Source: Orobanche coerulescens (taxonomy: Eukaryota > Streptophyta > Magnoliopsida > Lamiales > Orobanchaceae). Taken from it: a stretch of 64,000 nucleotides of DNA. Below, one piece after another: positions 1-12,623 of the stretch (positions within the stretch are counted from its first letter, which is position 1; the number at the start of each line of letters is the position of its first letter). The stretch covers positions 110,903,501-110,967,500 of the forward strand of contig CM065811.1 in assembly GCA_033398695.1 (NCBI GenBank), written 5' to 3'. The position numbers and the translations under genes are program-made. The notes under the pieces are model-generated. The model did not search any database. It worked only from the letters and a program-made list of their open reading frames with translations, and was not told the DNA's origin.

Positions 1-1027
1 TGGCCATATTATCCAACAAGTAATCACGACCTAGAACTATATCAATTCACAAGGGAGCACAAGATTTCAACAGCACCGAACGACACAACCAACATCACAC
101 AAACTCACATCTTCATCCATAACCACGTGACTCCAAGCACATAATTTGACAAGAGAATTACACTTTACATTTACCGACGCCATAATCATACATAATAACA
201 TCACACGAAAGTAAGGTGATGCTATACTCGACACTAGCACCCATATTCAACTAAGCATATTAATTCCCGACACACACGGGTCACCTTTACGAAAACCATG
301 ATGGTAAATATACCGATTCTTTTGAAAAATGGTTATAAATATTTATTTAGCACATATCGACACTTAGCAACCATTATATCCACAAAACACGTAATGTATG
401 GGCAAGATACTTGCCTCGACAATTGATATCGGACACTCCGAAGAACACGGCTCAGCCAGAAACCTCGAACACCTACAATTCTCCGGCGAAGACAATCAAT
501 ACACCCACGATCGGGAAAGCTTGAAAAAGACGACGAACGGAAGGGTTCCGACTCGAGTTCTTTGCGAGAAATCTGACCCTAACATCATACCATCAATAAA
601 TTAACTAACGAACGAGGAAGAATAATCGAAGAACGCCTGAATCCCCTTTGTGACATTTTATCGGACACCTTCAAGACGTCGATAGGAAACTCAATGAAAC
701 GACGAATCCTCGGCAATCCTACCGTGGAATAACAAGGAATTCGATATAATACAACATAACAATCATCAATACATCACTATTCTAAGTTATTTCGGATTAA
801 ACGGACAAAATCAAGTAAAACCCCAAATTTACCCAAAAGTAGGATTTTAGGAAAACTTGCCTTGATTCGCTGGATTGAAGGATGTTATGTGATGATAAAT
901 CGATGATATGAACTCCAAAACTTCGTGGATTCATAGTATAACAGCATGTCTTCGACTTCCCGAAGACTCCAGCCGCGGACAGGAAAGATAGGAAATGAAA
1001 ACGAGTGAAAAAAAACGACTGCTCGGC

Positions 1028-1038
1028 CATATTTATAC
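1028..1038 (-). promoter_or_regulatory. TATA box of T LTR, copy A
   Basis: The minus strand reads GTATAAATATG directly downstream of the GC-rich cluster, the layout expected of a U3/R boundary. Equivalent boxes are at about 6746-6756 and 55701-55711. The call rests on sequence and position only. Confidence 0.55.
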
Positions 1039-1039
1039 G

Positions 1040-1262
1040 CCTGCCGAACACGGCGCAGCAACCGGCCCACACCAGCGCCGTGTCTTCCGCCGGGTTGCGG
1101 GTCAGTGCGCGACCTGACCGACACGGCGCAACACCCAGCGCAAGGTGCCTGCGCGTATGTCTCGGCCGTGTCCGACACGGCGCATCACCCGGCGCAAAAC
1201 TTGTGAGGGTTCTCGGCCGTGTCTCGGCAGGCTGCTAGTCCTGGCCGACCCGGCGCAGGAGA
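1040..1262 (-). repeat. GC-rich motif array in U3 of T LTR
   Basis: The 10-mer ACACGGCGCA recurs at about 1048, 1121 and 1175, with relatives ACCCGGCGCA and reverse complements such as GGCCGTGT and GCGCCGTGT. A near-perfect palindrome GCCGTGTC-C-GACACGGC lies at about 1164-1181. The same array occurs at about 6765-6995 and 55717-55945. It sits just upstream of the TATA box in the minus-strand reading, so it is probably a U3 regulatory array. It is denser and less regular than the 21-23 bp arrays in the other LTRs of this window. Confidence 0.6.
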
Positions 1263-1845
1263 CGGCGCTGCCAGCTGCCCGTTTCGCCTGACAGTCCGGC
1301 CAAAGAACCTCCAGCTGCAAAAATGATTCCGACACAAACCGAAAATTACGACAGAACCACAACGACGATCCGAACGACCCTGAAACCCGAACCTGAATAC
1401 GAATCGAAGATACAGTTACGAAATACTCGCAAAGATGAATCTAAGATCTAAGAGAACACACGATTCCGACCACCCGAAGTGTCGGAATTCGACAACGGAA
1501 GTAATTACCCCAAACATTGGGAAATTACGAAAACGGCCCAAAACGTCCGAAATACACGATACACGATCGAAACACCAAACCAAAGCTCGCAACATGAATA
1601 ATAACATTAAATGAACTTACGAGAAACTCGAAACAACAGTTTCGGATGAGATTCACAAGAATCGAACTCAAGTGCGTAAAAGCCGCTTAAGAACGTGGAA
1701 CTCAACAAAACGACACCGAAACGAACTCGAACGACAAAAAGTGCGAATTAATCATTCTCAGAATGACGATACGGTAATGAGCGAGTCGTCAAAACGGACT
1801 TCCGCTGGAAAAAAAATACCGGAAATCGAAATTGCGGATATTACA

Positions 1846-4494
1846 TACTACCCTCCTTAAAAGAAGTTTCGTCCCGAATCTTAAAATAAGTAGGAAGATG
1901 CAATATCCCACCAGGAAATCTCAACGAGATACACAAGAAACGTGTAACTTATGCCCAACGGCGAAACGTTACAAGCAATGCAAAAGGATATACGGTGTGA
2001 AAACACTTTCCACGACGACCGACACAACGCCACCGGTAGAGACATAATAAAACCAACAAGTGACAAGTGTCATCAAACAGATAATACAATCAAGTCGATT
2101 ATCCGATCAATCACAAAACACCACGAACGAAAATCAATACGATTGACCAACCCAATGGTACATCAATCAAAACGCGAGCAAATCACTGGACAAATACGGA
2201 ATTCCACCACCCAAGAGACTAATTTCCCGAACTTAAGGGAATTACGAAGGAGTCTGAATGTTCAATAATCACGAAACGAGATCAACAAAAACCGATCAAT
2301 CAAACGATCGAACCACAACGATCGAGACAACAAAAATCGAACAATCATGTTCGAATCACGAATAACAATAAAATTCAAACAACAACTCCAAGGTTCACAT
2401 CTCGACTCGAGACAATATATGATCTGGTGAAAACAACAAGATGTGCATTCACATAAGATCCACAGGAAAGGGAATAGCAATTGAAAAGTCACAACGACAA
2501 ACGAGTTATTCCGAAACAATACCACACTCGTTCGATCAACAAAAGCAAGGGGCAGGACAAGCTCAGAAAATGTCAACGAACATAAACGAGTCGATAGAGT
2601 CGAAAATAAAGAAGTTCAAAATCCGATCCACTTCGAATAAAAGAACTAGTAGAACCAAAAGATGTTACTTCCGAACAAGGTTCACAAGAATCGAACCGAA
2701 CTCGGAAAAGTCACAGCAATAACCAGATCGACCCAAAACAAGATCACAACTCGTTCGAACGATGAAACTGAAATATAGAACAAGTTCAGAAAGTATCAAC
2801 GTACACGAGCGAGTATATAGACCCGAGAAAGAGGAAATGCAGAAGTCCAAAAACAATACGGGTATTACCTTCGACCTCTTATAAAAGAAGGTCGTCCCCG
2901 CAACTCACAATAACGGAAACAAGGCAACAACACAAAAGCAGTCGGCGGAAACATTTCCCATGGGCCTCTTAGAGCCGATCCTAATATCTATACTGAAGTT
3001 CGTGCCCCGAAAGACTCGGAACCCAACTCGCAAAACTGGATCCTGTGTCTCTCTGGTCCACACTTGAAATGCGTTACTGACGAGAAGGACAATTGGTACG
3101 TGCATGCCCCCAGCACACCACGGTTGAAATACCTCGGCTCGGCATACCGAATATACAAATGCTAGATACAATGGGATGTAACATCACAAGGCAACAAACC
3201 AGAGATGCCAATTTGGCATAACTTATCAACACATACTAAAATCACAAATGTACACAATCATATAAACCCAAGCTCTAACAGCTCGCACAGGTGCGATAGC
3301 ACGCAATTCACCATGAAACGACAACATTAAGGATCAACATCATACCTCTCACATAGGGCTAATGTAACAAATGCGTGGCGACGACTCAACGCTCACACCA
3401 CCAATTCAATCACAATTCGGAGGGCTAACATCCTAACGACAATACCAACATCATACACACCTTCTCCGACCACAAGCAGGAAATGATGGGTTTTAAAAAC
3501 GAAAACCACCTTTTGAAAACAGTTTGGAAACACCAGTTGATCTTGAGTATCACTTTACAAAAAGTTGAACAAACATCATTGTCGAGACTTTGAAAACCAC
3601 CTTGCGTTTGAACAAAAATGAGGACACTTTTCTTTTAGTGAAAAACTTTCAGAAATATTCGACCCTCGGGTCTAAGTAGAAGTGTTTCTAAAACATTGAA
3701 AATATCTCAAAACATTTTGATCCTCGAGGTAGAAGAATTTTCAAACATATTGTGGCACCTTGGATGTACCACGAGAAAATAATTCATTTTAAAAGTACGT
3801 CTCGAAATTTATTTTCTAAGATACTCAAGGTTTTCAAATATAATTCAATGGGCTAGAATGCCCCAAAAATTTCAGGTAATTACACAGAACATTATAGCGC
3901 CGTGGGTCCCGCGCCGGAACCCACCAGGCTAAAAACCATTTACAAAAACGCCAAAAAGGCCGATGACGGTAATACTTCAAAAACTCACAAAAGCCATTTA
4001 CAAAATACTAAATACCGTCATAAGAATTTCGCCAAAATGATCAAGGCCACAATGCCAAAACTCTGTTAAGGGAATCGGTTTTCGAAATAAAACTCAGTCG
4101 GTAAAATACCGAAAGCCATTAGAAAAGAACTCACACAGCGGATAAAAGAAATACAGTCCAACATGCACAATCCAGCAACACTACTCCTCATATGAACGAA
4201 ATATGAGAGTCAAATAACCACATATCACGAAATCAAAGTCCATAAGAGGATTCCGTCAATTAACTCATAATCATACCTGTAACTCGCATCAGACGAGGCA
4301 CAAACACAAAGAAGGGAGACTTACACAGGTCGCACGAAGATGATGGTTGCACCCTGATACTAATCACGGCCGACATTCCAAATGACGCGTCGCGACACGA
4401 CTCAGTCAGACAAAATCTGACAATACAAGACTCAACACCACATAACTCGACCCGACAACCTAGGTTTCATCAACCTAAGCTCTGATACCATAAA
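1846..4494 (-). mobile_element. Internal region of T, copy A (non-coding)
   Basis: This stretch lies between two T LTRs. At its right end (4479-4490) is the exact complement of TGGTATCAGAGC, the primer-binding site for initiator tRNA-Met used by many plant LTR elements. At its left end is a PPT complement. No gag, protease or RT motif is visible in any frame. An imperfect duplication of about 225 bp lies in 2556-2870. At 2866-2893 a second PPT-like junction, and at 3859-3930 an LTR-end-like stretch (GGGTCCCGC, CCCACCAGG), suggest that older LTR material was absorbed. The element is non-autonomous and would need enzymes from a relative such as E2. Confidence 0.75.
4479..4490 (-). other. Primer-binding site (tRNA-iMet type) of T
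   Basis: The minus strand reads TGGTATCAGAGC four bases from the LTR end at 4495. The matching site of the next copy (about 35658-35669) reads as a damaged version. Confidence 0.8.
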
Positions 4495-7400
4495 TGTAAC
4501 ACCCCCAGATCAAACTGGGAATATTACACTCCGTAGACCCTCTCCGTGAGGATCCACCAGGCTAGACATCAAAACAACACATTACATTACATACCGATGA
4601 ATCAAAATAGCGAACCAATAGACCGATTTGGTCTTTCGTCACTGACTTACAAATCAAAATACATAAACTCATCCAGACTCATACCCACGCAAGGGTAAAA
4701 TACTTGCAACAACGAATAATAAGACAGCGGAAAAGACAATACAATGGACTTCGACTAACTTAACCCAAAATTGGCCTTTGTGTGATTAGTATCATTCGTC
4801 TTTCATCATCCCTCAAACCGATCATGTGACTTACTCCCGAAACCTGCATGTACCTGGACACAATACAGATATCCACCCCCCAATTACTCGGGGGTTAGAA
4901 AAACTCCACTGTTTCGCTAGTGCAAGTATAAAGTGCAAAAACGAGCCATACACAACACATTCCGAGAATACAACGAAAGACTTACCAAGATATACTTAGT
5001 TAAAATAGTTCAAGTCTTGAAAGTAGAAACGAAGCAAGTAAGCACTTTGAAAACACTTCCAAATCTCGGGAGTTTTGAAAACATTAGAAATTGAAAAGTT
5101 CTTAATTCCTCGAAAGCCACTTAGGGTCACAGCTCCAATGTTCGTTTTCCAAAATACAAATCCATTAACAAAGCACGGGGTCCACAGCCCAACCATTTCG
5201 ATCATAAAACACAGGGCCCACGACCCGATCATCCACTGTAATTCACTTACAAGGACACATTACACATAACACGTTATTCTTATGCCATTCTAGCCAAACA
5301 CCAAGACTCGATATATAATGTATCTCGACCCCGAGCGTAAAGCATTGTGATACTCCTGATATATCACAATTAATCATCAAAACATCAACATCAATATCAC
5401 AGAAACCACACTTGGTAACCCGTGGCCGTACCCATTAGTATCGGCGCCCAGAGGCCCTGTCGGACCGTCCCCATGTGGGAAACCACTTCCGTGGCCGTAC
5501 CCATTAGTATCGGCCCCAGAAGTCCCGTCGAACCGTCCCCAGGTGGAAGAACATCAACACACGCACCCAAGTCTACTTCTGTGGCCGTACCCGTTAGTAT
5601 CGGCCCCCAGAGGCCACATGCCATCCCCAGGTGGAAGAGTAACAACTCACAGATTACAAAACCACAACTCTCAAAGGTCAAACACACAAAATATATATTG
5701 TCGAGGTACCTTGCTAGAATGGCCATATTATCCAACACGTACTCACGACCCAGAACTATATCAATTCACAAGGGAGCACAAAATTTCAACAGCACCGAAC
5801 GACACAACCAATATCACACAAACTCACATATTCATCCATAACCACGTGACCCCAAGCACATAATTTGACAAGAGAATTACACTTTACATTTACCGACGCC
5901 ATAATCATACATAATGACATCACACGAAAGTAAGGTGATCCTATACTCGACACTAGCACCCATATTCAGCTAAGCATATTAATTCCCGACACACACGGGT
6001 CACCTTTACGAAAACCATGATGGTAAATATATCGATTCTTTTGAAAAATGGTTATAAATATTTATTTAGCACATATCGACATTTAGCAACCATTATATCC
6101 ACAAAACACGAAATGTATGGGCAAGATACTTGCCTCGACAATTGATATCGGACACTCCGAAGAACACGGCTTAACCGGAAACCTCGAAAACCTACAATTC
6201 TCCGGCGAAGACAATGAATACACCCACGATCGGAAAAGCTTGAAGAAGAAGACGAACGAAAGGGTTCCGACTCGGGTTCTTTGCGAGAAATCTGAACTAA
6301 CATCATACCATCAATAAATTAAAGAACGAACGAGGAAGAATAATCGAAGAACGCCCGAATCCCCTTTGTGATATTTTATCGGACACCTTCAAGATGTCGA
6401 TAAGAAACTCAATAAAACGACGAATCCTTGGCAATCCTACCATGGAATAACAAGGAATTCGATATAATACAACATAATAATCATCAATCCATCACTATTC
6501 TAAGTTATTTCGGATTAAACGGACAAAATCAAGTAAAACCCCAAATTTACCCAAAAGTAGGATTTTAGGAAAAGTTGCCTTGATTCGCTGGATTGAAGGA
6601 TGTTATGTGATGATCAATCAATGATATGAACTCCAAAACATCGTGGATTCATAGTATAACAACATGTCTTCGACTTCCCCAAGACTCCAGCCGCGGACAG
6701 GAAAGATAGAAAATGAAAACGAGTGAAAAAAAACGACTGCTCGGCCATATTTATACGCCTGCCGAACACGGCGCAGCAACCGGCACAGACCAGCGCCATG
6801 TCTTCCGCCGGGTTGCGGGCCAGTGCGCGAGCTGACCGACACGACGCAACACCCGGCGCAAGGTGCCCGCGCGTATGTCTCGGTCGTGTCCGACACGGCG
6901 CATCACCCGGCGCAAAACTTGCGCGAGTTCTCGGCCGTGTCTCGGCAGGCTGCTAGTCCTAGCCGACCCGGAGCAGGACACGGCGCTCGGCAGCGCCGTT
7001 TTCAGTGCTGTTTCGCACAGATCCGGCCAGCAACCTCCAGCTGCAAAAATGATTCCGTCACAAACCGAAAATTACGACAGAACCACAACGACGATCCGAA
7101 CGACCCCAAAACCCGAACCTGAATACGAATCGAAGATACGGTTACGAAGTACTCGTAAAGATGAATCTAAGAGCTAAGAGAACACACGATTCCGACCACT
7201 CGAAGTGTCGGAATTCGACAACGGAAGTAATTACCCCAAACTTTGGGAAATTACGAAAACGGCCCAAAACGTCCGAAATACACGATACACGATCGAAACA
7301 CCAAACCAAAGCTCGCAACATGAATAATAACATTAAATGAACTTACGAGAAACTCGAAACAACAGTTTCGGACGAGATTCGCAAGAATCGAATTCAAGTG

Positions 7401-7573
7401 CGGAAAAGCCGCTTAAGAACGCGGAACTCAACAAAACGTCACCGAAACGAACTCGAACGACAAAAAGTGCAGAATTAATCATTCTCAGAATGACGATACG
7501 GTCAATAGAAAGTCGTCAAAACGGACTTCCGCCGAAAAAAAAATTACCGGAAATCGAAATTGCGGATATTACA
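4495..7573 (-). repeat. Complete LTR of T, shared between array copies A and B
   Basis: This 3,079-bp LTR begins TGTAACACCC and ends GGATATTACA on the plus strand. A PBS complement flanks it on the left and a PPT complement on the right, so one LTR serves as 5' LTR of one unit and 3' LTR of the next. It holds three degenerate leader repeats at 5424, 5493 and 5583 (GGCCGTACCC, then GACCGTCCCC), a GC-rich array near 6765-6995, and a TATA box near 6746-6756. Small ORFs inside it are not convincing. Confidence 0.85.
5405..5640 (-). repeat. Leader tandem repeat in T LTR (3 degenerate units)
   Basis: GGCCGTACCC-type units start at 5424, 5493 and 5583. On the minus strand each reads GGGGACGGT, then a G-rich stretch, then CCGATACTAATGGGTACGG. 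This resembles the three leader repeats of E2 (GGGAGGGTCC, then ATGGTATAGCC). E2 inserted into the second unit of the next T copy. Confidence 0.6.
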
Positions 7574-9605
7574 TACTACCCTCCTTAAAAGAAGTTTCGT
7601 CCCGAAACTTAAAATAAGTAGGAAGATGCAATATCCCACCAGTAAAACTCAATGAGATACACAAGAAATGTGTAACTTACGCCCAACGGCAAAACGTTAC
7701 AAGCAACGCAAAGGGATATACGGTGTGAAAACACATTCCACGACGACCAACACAACGCCACCGGTAGAGACATAATAAAACCAACAAGTGACAAGTGTCA
7801 TCAAACAGATAATACAATCAAGTCGATTATCCGAACAATCACAAAACACCACGAACGAAAATCAATACGATTGACCAACCCAACGGTACATCAATCAAAA
7901 CGCGAGCCAATCGCTGGACAAATATGGAATTCCACCACCCAAGGGTTGGAAGATCGAAAACGAGACTAATTTCCCGAACTTAAGGGAATTACGAAGGAGT
8001 CTGAATGTTCAATAATCATGAAACGAGATCAACAAAAACCGAACAATCAAACGATCGAACCACAATGATCGAGACAACAAAAATCGAACAATCATGTTCG
8101 AATCACGAAGAACAATAAAATTCAAACAACAACTCCAAGGTTCACATCTCGACTTGAGACAATATATGATCCGGTGAAAACAACAAGATGTGCATTCACA
8201 TAAGATCCACAGGAAAGGGAATAGCAATTGAAAAGTCACAATGACAAACGAGTTATTCCGAAACAATACCACACTCGTTCGATCAACAAAAGCGAGGGGC
8301 AGGACAAGCTCAGAAAATGTCAACGAACATAAACGAGTCGATAGAGTCGAAAATACAGAAGTTCAAAATCCGATCCACTTTTAATAAAAGAACTAGTAGA
8401 ACCAAAAGATGTTACTTCCGAACAAGGTTCACAAGAATCGAACCGAACTCGGAAACGTCACAGCGATAACCAGATCGACCCAAAAAAAGATCACAACTCG
8501 TTCGAACGATGAAACTGAAATACAGAACAAGTTTAGAAAGTATCAACGAACACGAGCGAGTCGATAGACCCGAGAAAGAGGAAATGCAGAAGTCCAAAAA
8601 CAATACGGGTATTACCTTCGACCTCTTATAAAAGAAGGTCGTCCCCGCAACTCACAATAACGGAAACAAGGCATAAACACAAAAGCAGTCGACGGAAACA
8701 TTTCCCATGGGCCTCTTAGAGTCGATCCTGATATCTATACTGAAGTTCGTGCCCCAAAAGACTCGGAACCCAACTCGCAAAACTAGATCCTGTGTCTCTC
8801 GGGTCCACACTTGAAATGCGTTACTGACGAGAAGGACAATTGGTATGTGCATGCCCCCAGCACACCACGGTTGAAACACCTCGGCTCGGCATACCGAATA
8901 TACAAATGCTAGATACAATGGGACGTAACATCACAAAGCAACAAACCAGAGATGCCAATTTGGCATAACTTATCAACACATACTAAAATCACAAATGTAC
9001 ACAATCATATAAACCCAAGCTCTAACAGCTCGCACAGGTGCGATAGCACGCAATTCACCACGAAATGACAACATTAAGGATCAACATCACACCTCTCATA
9101 GAGGGCTAACGTAACAAATGCGTGGCGACGACTCAACGCTCACGCCACCAATTCAATTACAAATCGGAGGGCTAACATCCTAACGACAATACCAACATCA
9201 TACACACCTTCTCCGACCACAAGCAGGAAATGATGGGTTTTAAAAACGAAAACCACCTTTTGAAAACGGTTTGGAAACACCAGTTGATCTTGAGTATCAC
9301 TTTACAAAAAGTTGAACAAACATCATTGTCGAGACTTTGAAAACCGCCTTGCATTTGAACAAAAATGAGGACACTTTTCTTTTAGTGAAAAACTTTCAGA
9401 AATATTCGACCCTCGCGTCTAAGTAGAAGTGTTTCTAAAACATTGAAAATATCTCAAAACATTTTGATCCTCGAGGTAGAAGAATTTTGAAACATATTGT
9501 AGCACCTTGGATGTACCACGAGAAAATAATTCATTGTAAAAGTATGTCTCGAAATTTATTTTCTAAGATACTCAAGGTTTTCAAAGATAATTCAATGGGC
9601 TAGAA
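7574..9605 (-). mobile_element. Internal region of T, copy B, part 1
   Basis: This is collinear with 1846-3858 of copy A and stops at TAGAA (9601-9605), where E1 inserted. It resumes at 35033. No coding region is recognised. The uninterrupted site is at 3854-3858 in copy A. Confidence 0.8.
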
Positions 9606-9819
9606 TGTAATATCCGGGGATAATTTTTTTTTTTTTTTCGTGTTACTGATGAGTTGTACATATTCATTTGGAATTGTACAAGTGTTGTTGTTTTGGACTG
9701 ATACAATGTATATTGTATTGGAATATTTCGGGATCGAAATATTATACTTGTCGTCGGGTTAGTTTCGTCGTTTGATTGATGGTTGGAGAGTTTGGATTTT
9801 TGGCTAAGTAAACTAGCCT

Positions 9820-9900
9820 TAACGTACGCTACATGGGTAGACTTACGTACGTTATGGGCTGAGTATTACGTACGTTATGCCTGTAAGGTTACGTACGTAA
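9820..9900. repeat. Phased palindrome array, 5' LTR of E1, first block
   Basis: Four ACGTACGY cores have centres at 9825.5, 9848.5, 9871.5 and 9894.5, exactly 23 bp apart, while the bases between them differ. The fourth is intact here but decayed in the 3' LTR (GCGTATGT). CACTA1 inserted 30 bp after this block; the second block continues at 25010-25215. Confidence 0.85.
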
Positions 9901-9924
9901 TGCTTGGTAGGTGGCAGGAACCTT

Positions 9925-9955
9925 CACTAGTAGAAACAACACTTTTAATGACACT
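9925..9955 (+). repeat. CACTA1 left terminal inverted repeat
   Basis: These 31 bp are perfectly inverted at 24901-24931 and start CACTA. Confidence 0.95.
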
Positions 9956-10320
9956 GTTTTCATGGCATTTGGTAAAAAATGTCATTAAAAAATATTTCAG
10001 TGACATTTTCGGACCCAAACGTCATGGATCCGAAACGTTCTCTTAAAAAATGACATTTTACAAATGCCATTGTAAATAATAATATTCAATGACACTTTTT
10101 AAATGTCATGAACTTTATGACATTTTTAAAGTGTCATAGAAAAAAATGGTAAATGTCGTTGAAGATATATTTCCATGACATATTCAAAAATGTCATGTAA
10201 AATATTTTATGACATTTTCCAAATGTCATCCATTTCACGTACCATGACATTCGTTTAGCATCATAGAGAACGACATGCAAAAATCTTCAATGACACTTAT
10301 AAGGTGTCATACACCCCAAA
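9940..10320. repeat. CACTA1 left subterminal repeats
   Basis: AATGACA-type and complementary TGTCATT motifs recur about every 15-40 bp in both orientations, often paired as TGACATTTT ... AAATGTCAT. In En/Spm elements such repeats bind TNPA. Binding here is inferred from that family knowledge. Confidence 0.85.
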
Positions 10321-12311
10321 ATAATATGACTTTTGATTGATGTAATTGAATATATGCAGTAACTCATTCGGTTAACGAAATTTAAGTTCCAAATAAATTA
10401 AAATTCAATGAAAATAAACTCGATAGACGATCAACCAGACCGATTAACTATGTCCGGATTCAATCAATTATGATCTATAGATCTGTACCCGTCTAAATAA
10501 AGTAAATCTCAAATAATAAATTGATTTAACTACTATACAATTGTTAAAATTAAATCTCAAATAATTCATTACTAATTTTGAAAGATAAATAAATTGGAAA
10601 TAAATTATTTAATAATATAGAAAAATAGATCTGAAATTTTCATTTAATAAACATGAAACTAATAAATAAAAATTATTTAATAATTATCCTACTCTCCACC
10701 GCTCGAGTAAAACCAAAGCAGGAATGTTTTTCACTCACTCCGCAAACCCTACTTTCTCTCTGCCTCTGCCGCTAAACTTTCTCTCTGCCTCTACCGCTAA
10801 ACTTTCTCTCAACTTTGGCCAAAATTTTCACCAAAATGAAGCGCCATTTTTTCCCTCAAAAAATCCTGCGCGATTCACAAAAGTTAACAATCAGGATGTT
10901 TTTATCAATTAAGAAACGATTTCACCTTCAAGAACAGCCCACTCACCACTCCTAGCTTCGACGATACCGCAGCTTATTTTGGACGACCTCGCAACCCCAG
11001 ATCTCTTCTTTGTTGGTAAGACATCTCAACCCTAAATTTCATTTGGTACTTTCATCATAGGTTCTATATTTCTGGGTTTGATTTCTAATTTATTGCTTTG
11101 TTTCATATGGTTGGTGACTGCAATTCGGATGTTACAAGCCGTTGGGTTTTGGGGTGAGTAAGGTATTGGTTTATATCCAGGTATAACCTGGAACCTTGAA
11201 TCAATTTGGTTTATGTAAAATTTGAATTCCAATTGTTTCTTTTTTAATCTAATTACTAAAATTTGATTTCGTTTTCATTTTCATTTGATTGATTGTGTTT
11301 CATGTTTCATTGTTTATAGTGTTTGATTGTTTCATTTTGGGTTTTGGTACTTTCATTATGTTGGTGTGTCTATTTATGAGTTTGATTTTTAATTTCTTGC
11401 ATAAGTGTTAAGTAACAGTAAACCAACTTGAGTTATGCAAATTTGAATTCCAATGTTTCATTTTTATCAAAGTATATAAATTTCATTTTCGTTTGATTTT
11501 CATTTTCATTTGATCAATTGTGTTTGATTTTCATTAGTATATATATTCAGCATCCACTACATGTAAACATAAATCAAAAGTTTACTTTACTTATTTTTCA
11601 ATAACTTAAGCTAGTAATACAAATTACCACTCGGAACATAAGGTTGATTGTTTCTACGTGGTGCATCTTTTAGAACACGAGCATCTGATGATTGATTGTG
11701 TTTCATGCTGTTATTTAAGTTCAATTGTCACTAGTTTAAGTTTAATTTTCAGTTTTATTTTTATTTGTTTGATTGTGTTTCATGTTTCTCATAACGGTTA
11801 GTTGCTGATTTTTGTGTAGAGAAGATCTAAATCTCCCTCAATTGGTAAGAACCATAACCTAAATTAAGTTTTTAATTAATTTCTTTTAATTGATTTCTAT
11901 TATATTTAGTTTTATAATTTTGATTTTAATTTAATTCTGTGACGCATGCGCTCATTGCATTGACAAATTAGCTGCTGCTTTGACGTGGTGAAGAAGGTAT
12001 GTATACTCACATTTCCAACTCATAGAGTATGTATACTCACATTTCCAACTCATAGAGTGTGTTTCTATTTTCATGAGTCAGATACTTTAAAGTTTATATA
12101 TATATGCTCTGCTCTAATGATTTTATATGTTCTGATTTTATTGTAAGGGATCGTTGAACTGTTATTGTTGTCTAAATATGTATTATTGTTGCCTAAATGC
12201 ACATTTCTATGCTTATGAGGTTGTGTGTTGAAGAAGTCTGGATACGGTAATTTATTGTTGGGCTTGTGAACTATTCTGTTGTTTGCTTGTTTGAGATGAT
12301 AATTTTTTTCA
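10321..12311 (+). promoter_or_regulatory. CACTA1 upstream and leader region
   Basis: This AT-rich region has no recognised protein gene. At 10735-10820 a pyrimidine-rich repeat (CCGCTAAACTTTCTCTC) is typical of a transcribed 5' leader. Possible donor sites (TTG/GTAAGA at about 11015, TTG/GTAAGAACC near 11844) suggest untranslated exons before TNP2. A 30-bp direct duplication (GTATACTCACATTTCC...) lies at about 12000-12059. Promoter and exon calls are inference. Confidence 0.4.
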
Positions 12312-12623
12312 ATGTTTTAAAAGGTGTGAGGCGGGTTTGAGGCATTTTGTAAAAATGAGGCGAGGCGTAAGGCTTGAGGCGTACCAAGGCGCTAGCCTCA
12401 ATAAATATAAGTATATATATATATATAATCTGCATAACAATATTATCTTAAACAATATATGATTAAAAGATTCTATTAACTTAGGTGTATATAATCTTCA
12501 ATTTTAAACAATTACTTTGTCTTCACATAGGTGTATAAAGCCTCAATTTTTCGCGGGACACGTGGCTGGGCAATGTTATATGACCGAGTTTATCAGCTGG
12601 AAACCTGACATGGCCCCACAAAA

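Larger units (their letters stand above)
1..1845 (-). repeat. Partial LTR of base retrotransposon T (array copy A)
   Basis: The window opens inside this LTR. It aligns with 5719-7573 and with the interrupted copy ending at 56524. Its right edge ends in GGATATTACA, the complement of the TGTAATATCC start seen in related LTRs. It is followed at once by a complement of a polypurine tract (TACTACCCTCCTTAAAA). The element therefore reads on the minus strand. A GC-rich motif cluster lies at about 1045-1260, next to a minus-strand TATA box at 1028-1038. No coding potential is recognised. Confidence 0.85.

Noticed and set aside
2262..2576. About 100-codon minus-strand ORF present in all three T internal copies (also 8009-8323 and 56846-57274)
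   Set aside because: The copies are near identical because the array is tandem. Composition is Phe/Leu/Ser/Cys-rich without a domain, and length varies between copies; coding selection cannot be judged here.
2860..3930. A second complete LTR element inside the T internal region
   Set aside because: PPT-like and LTR-end-like stretches are present at 2866-2893 and 3859-3930, but no pair of matching LTRs or target duplication could be found.
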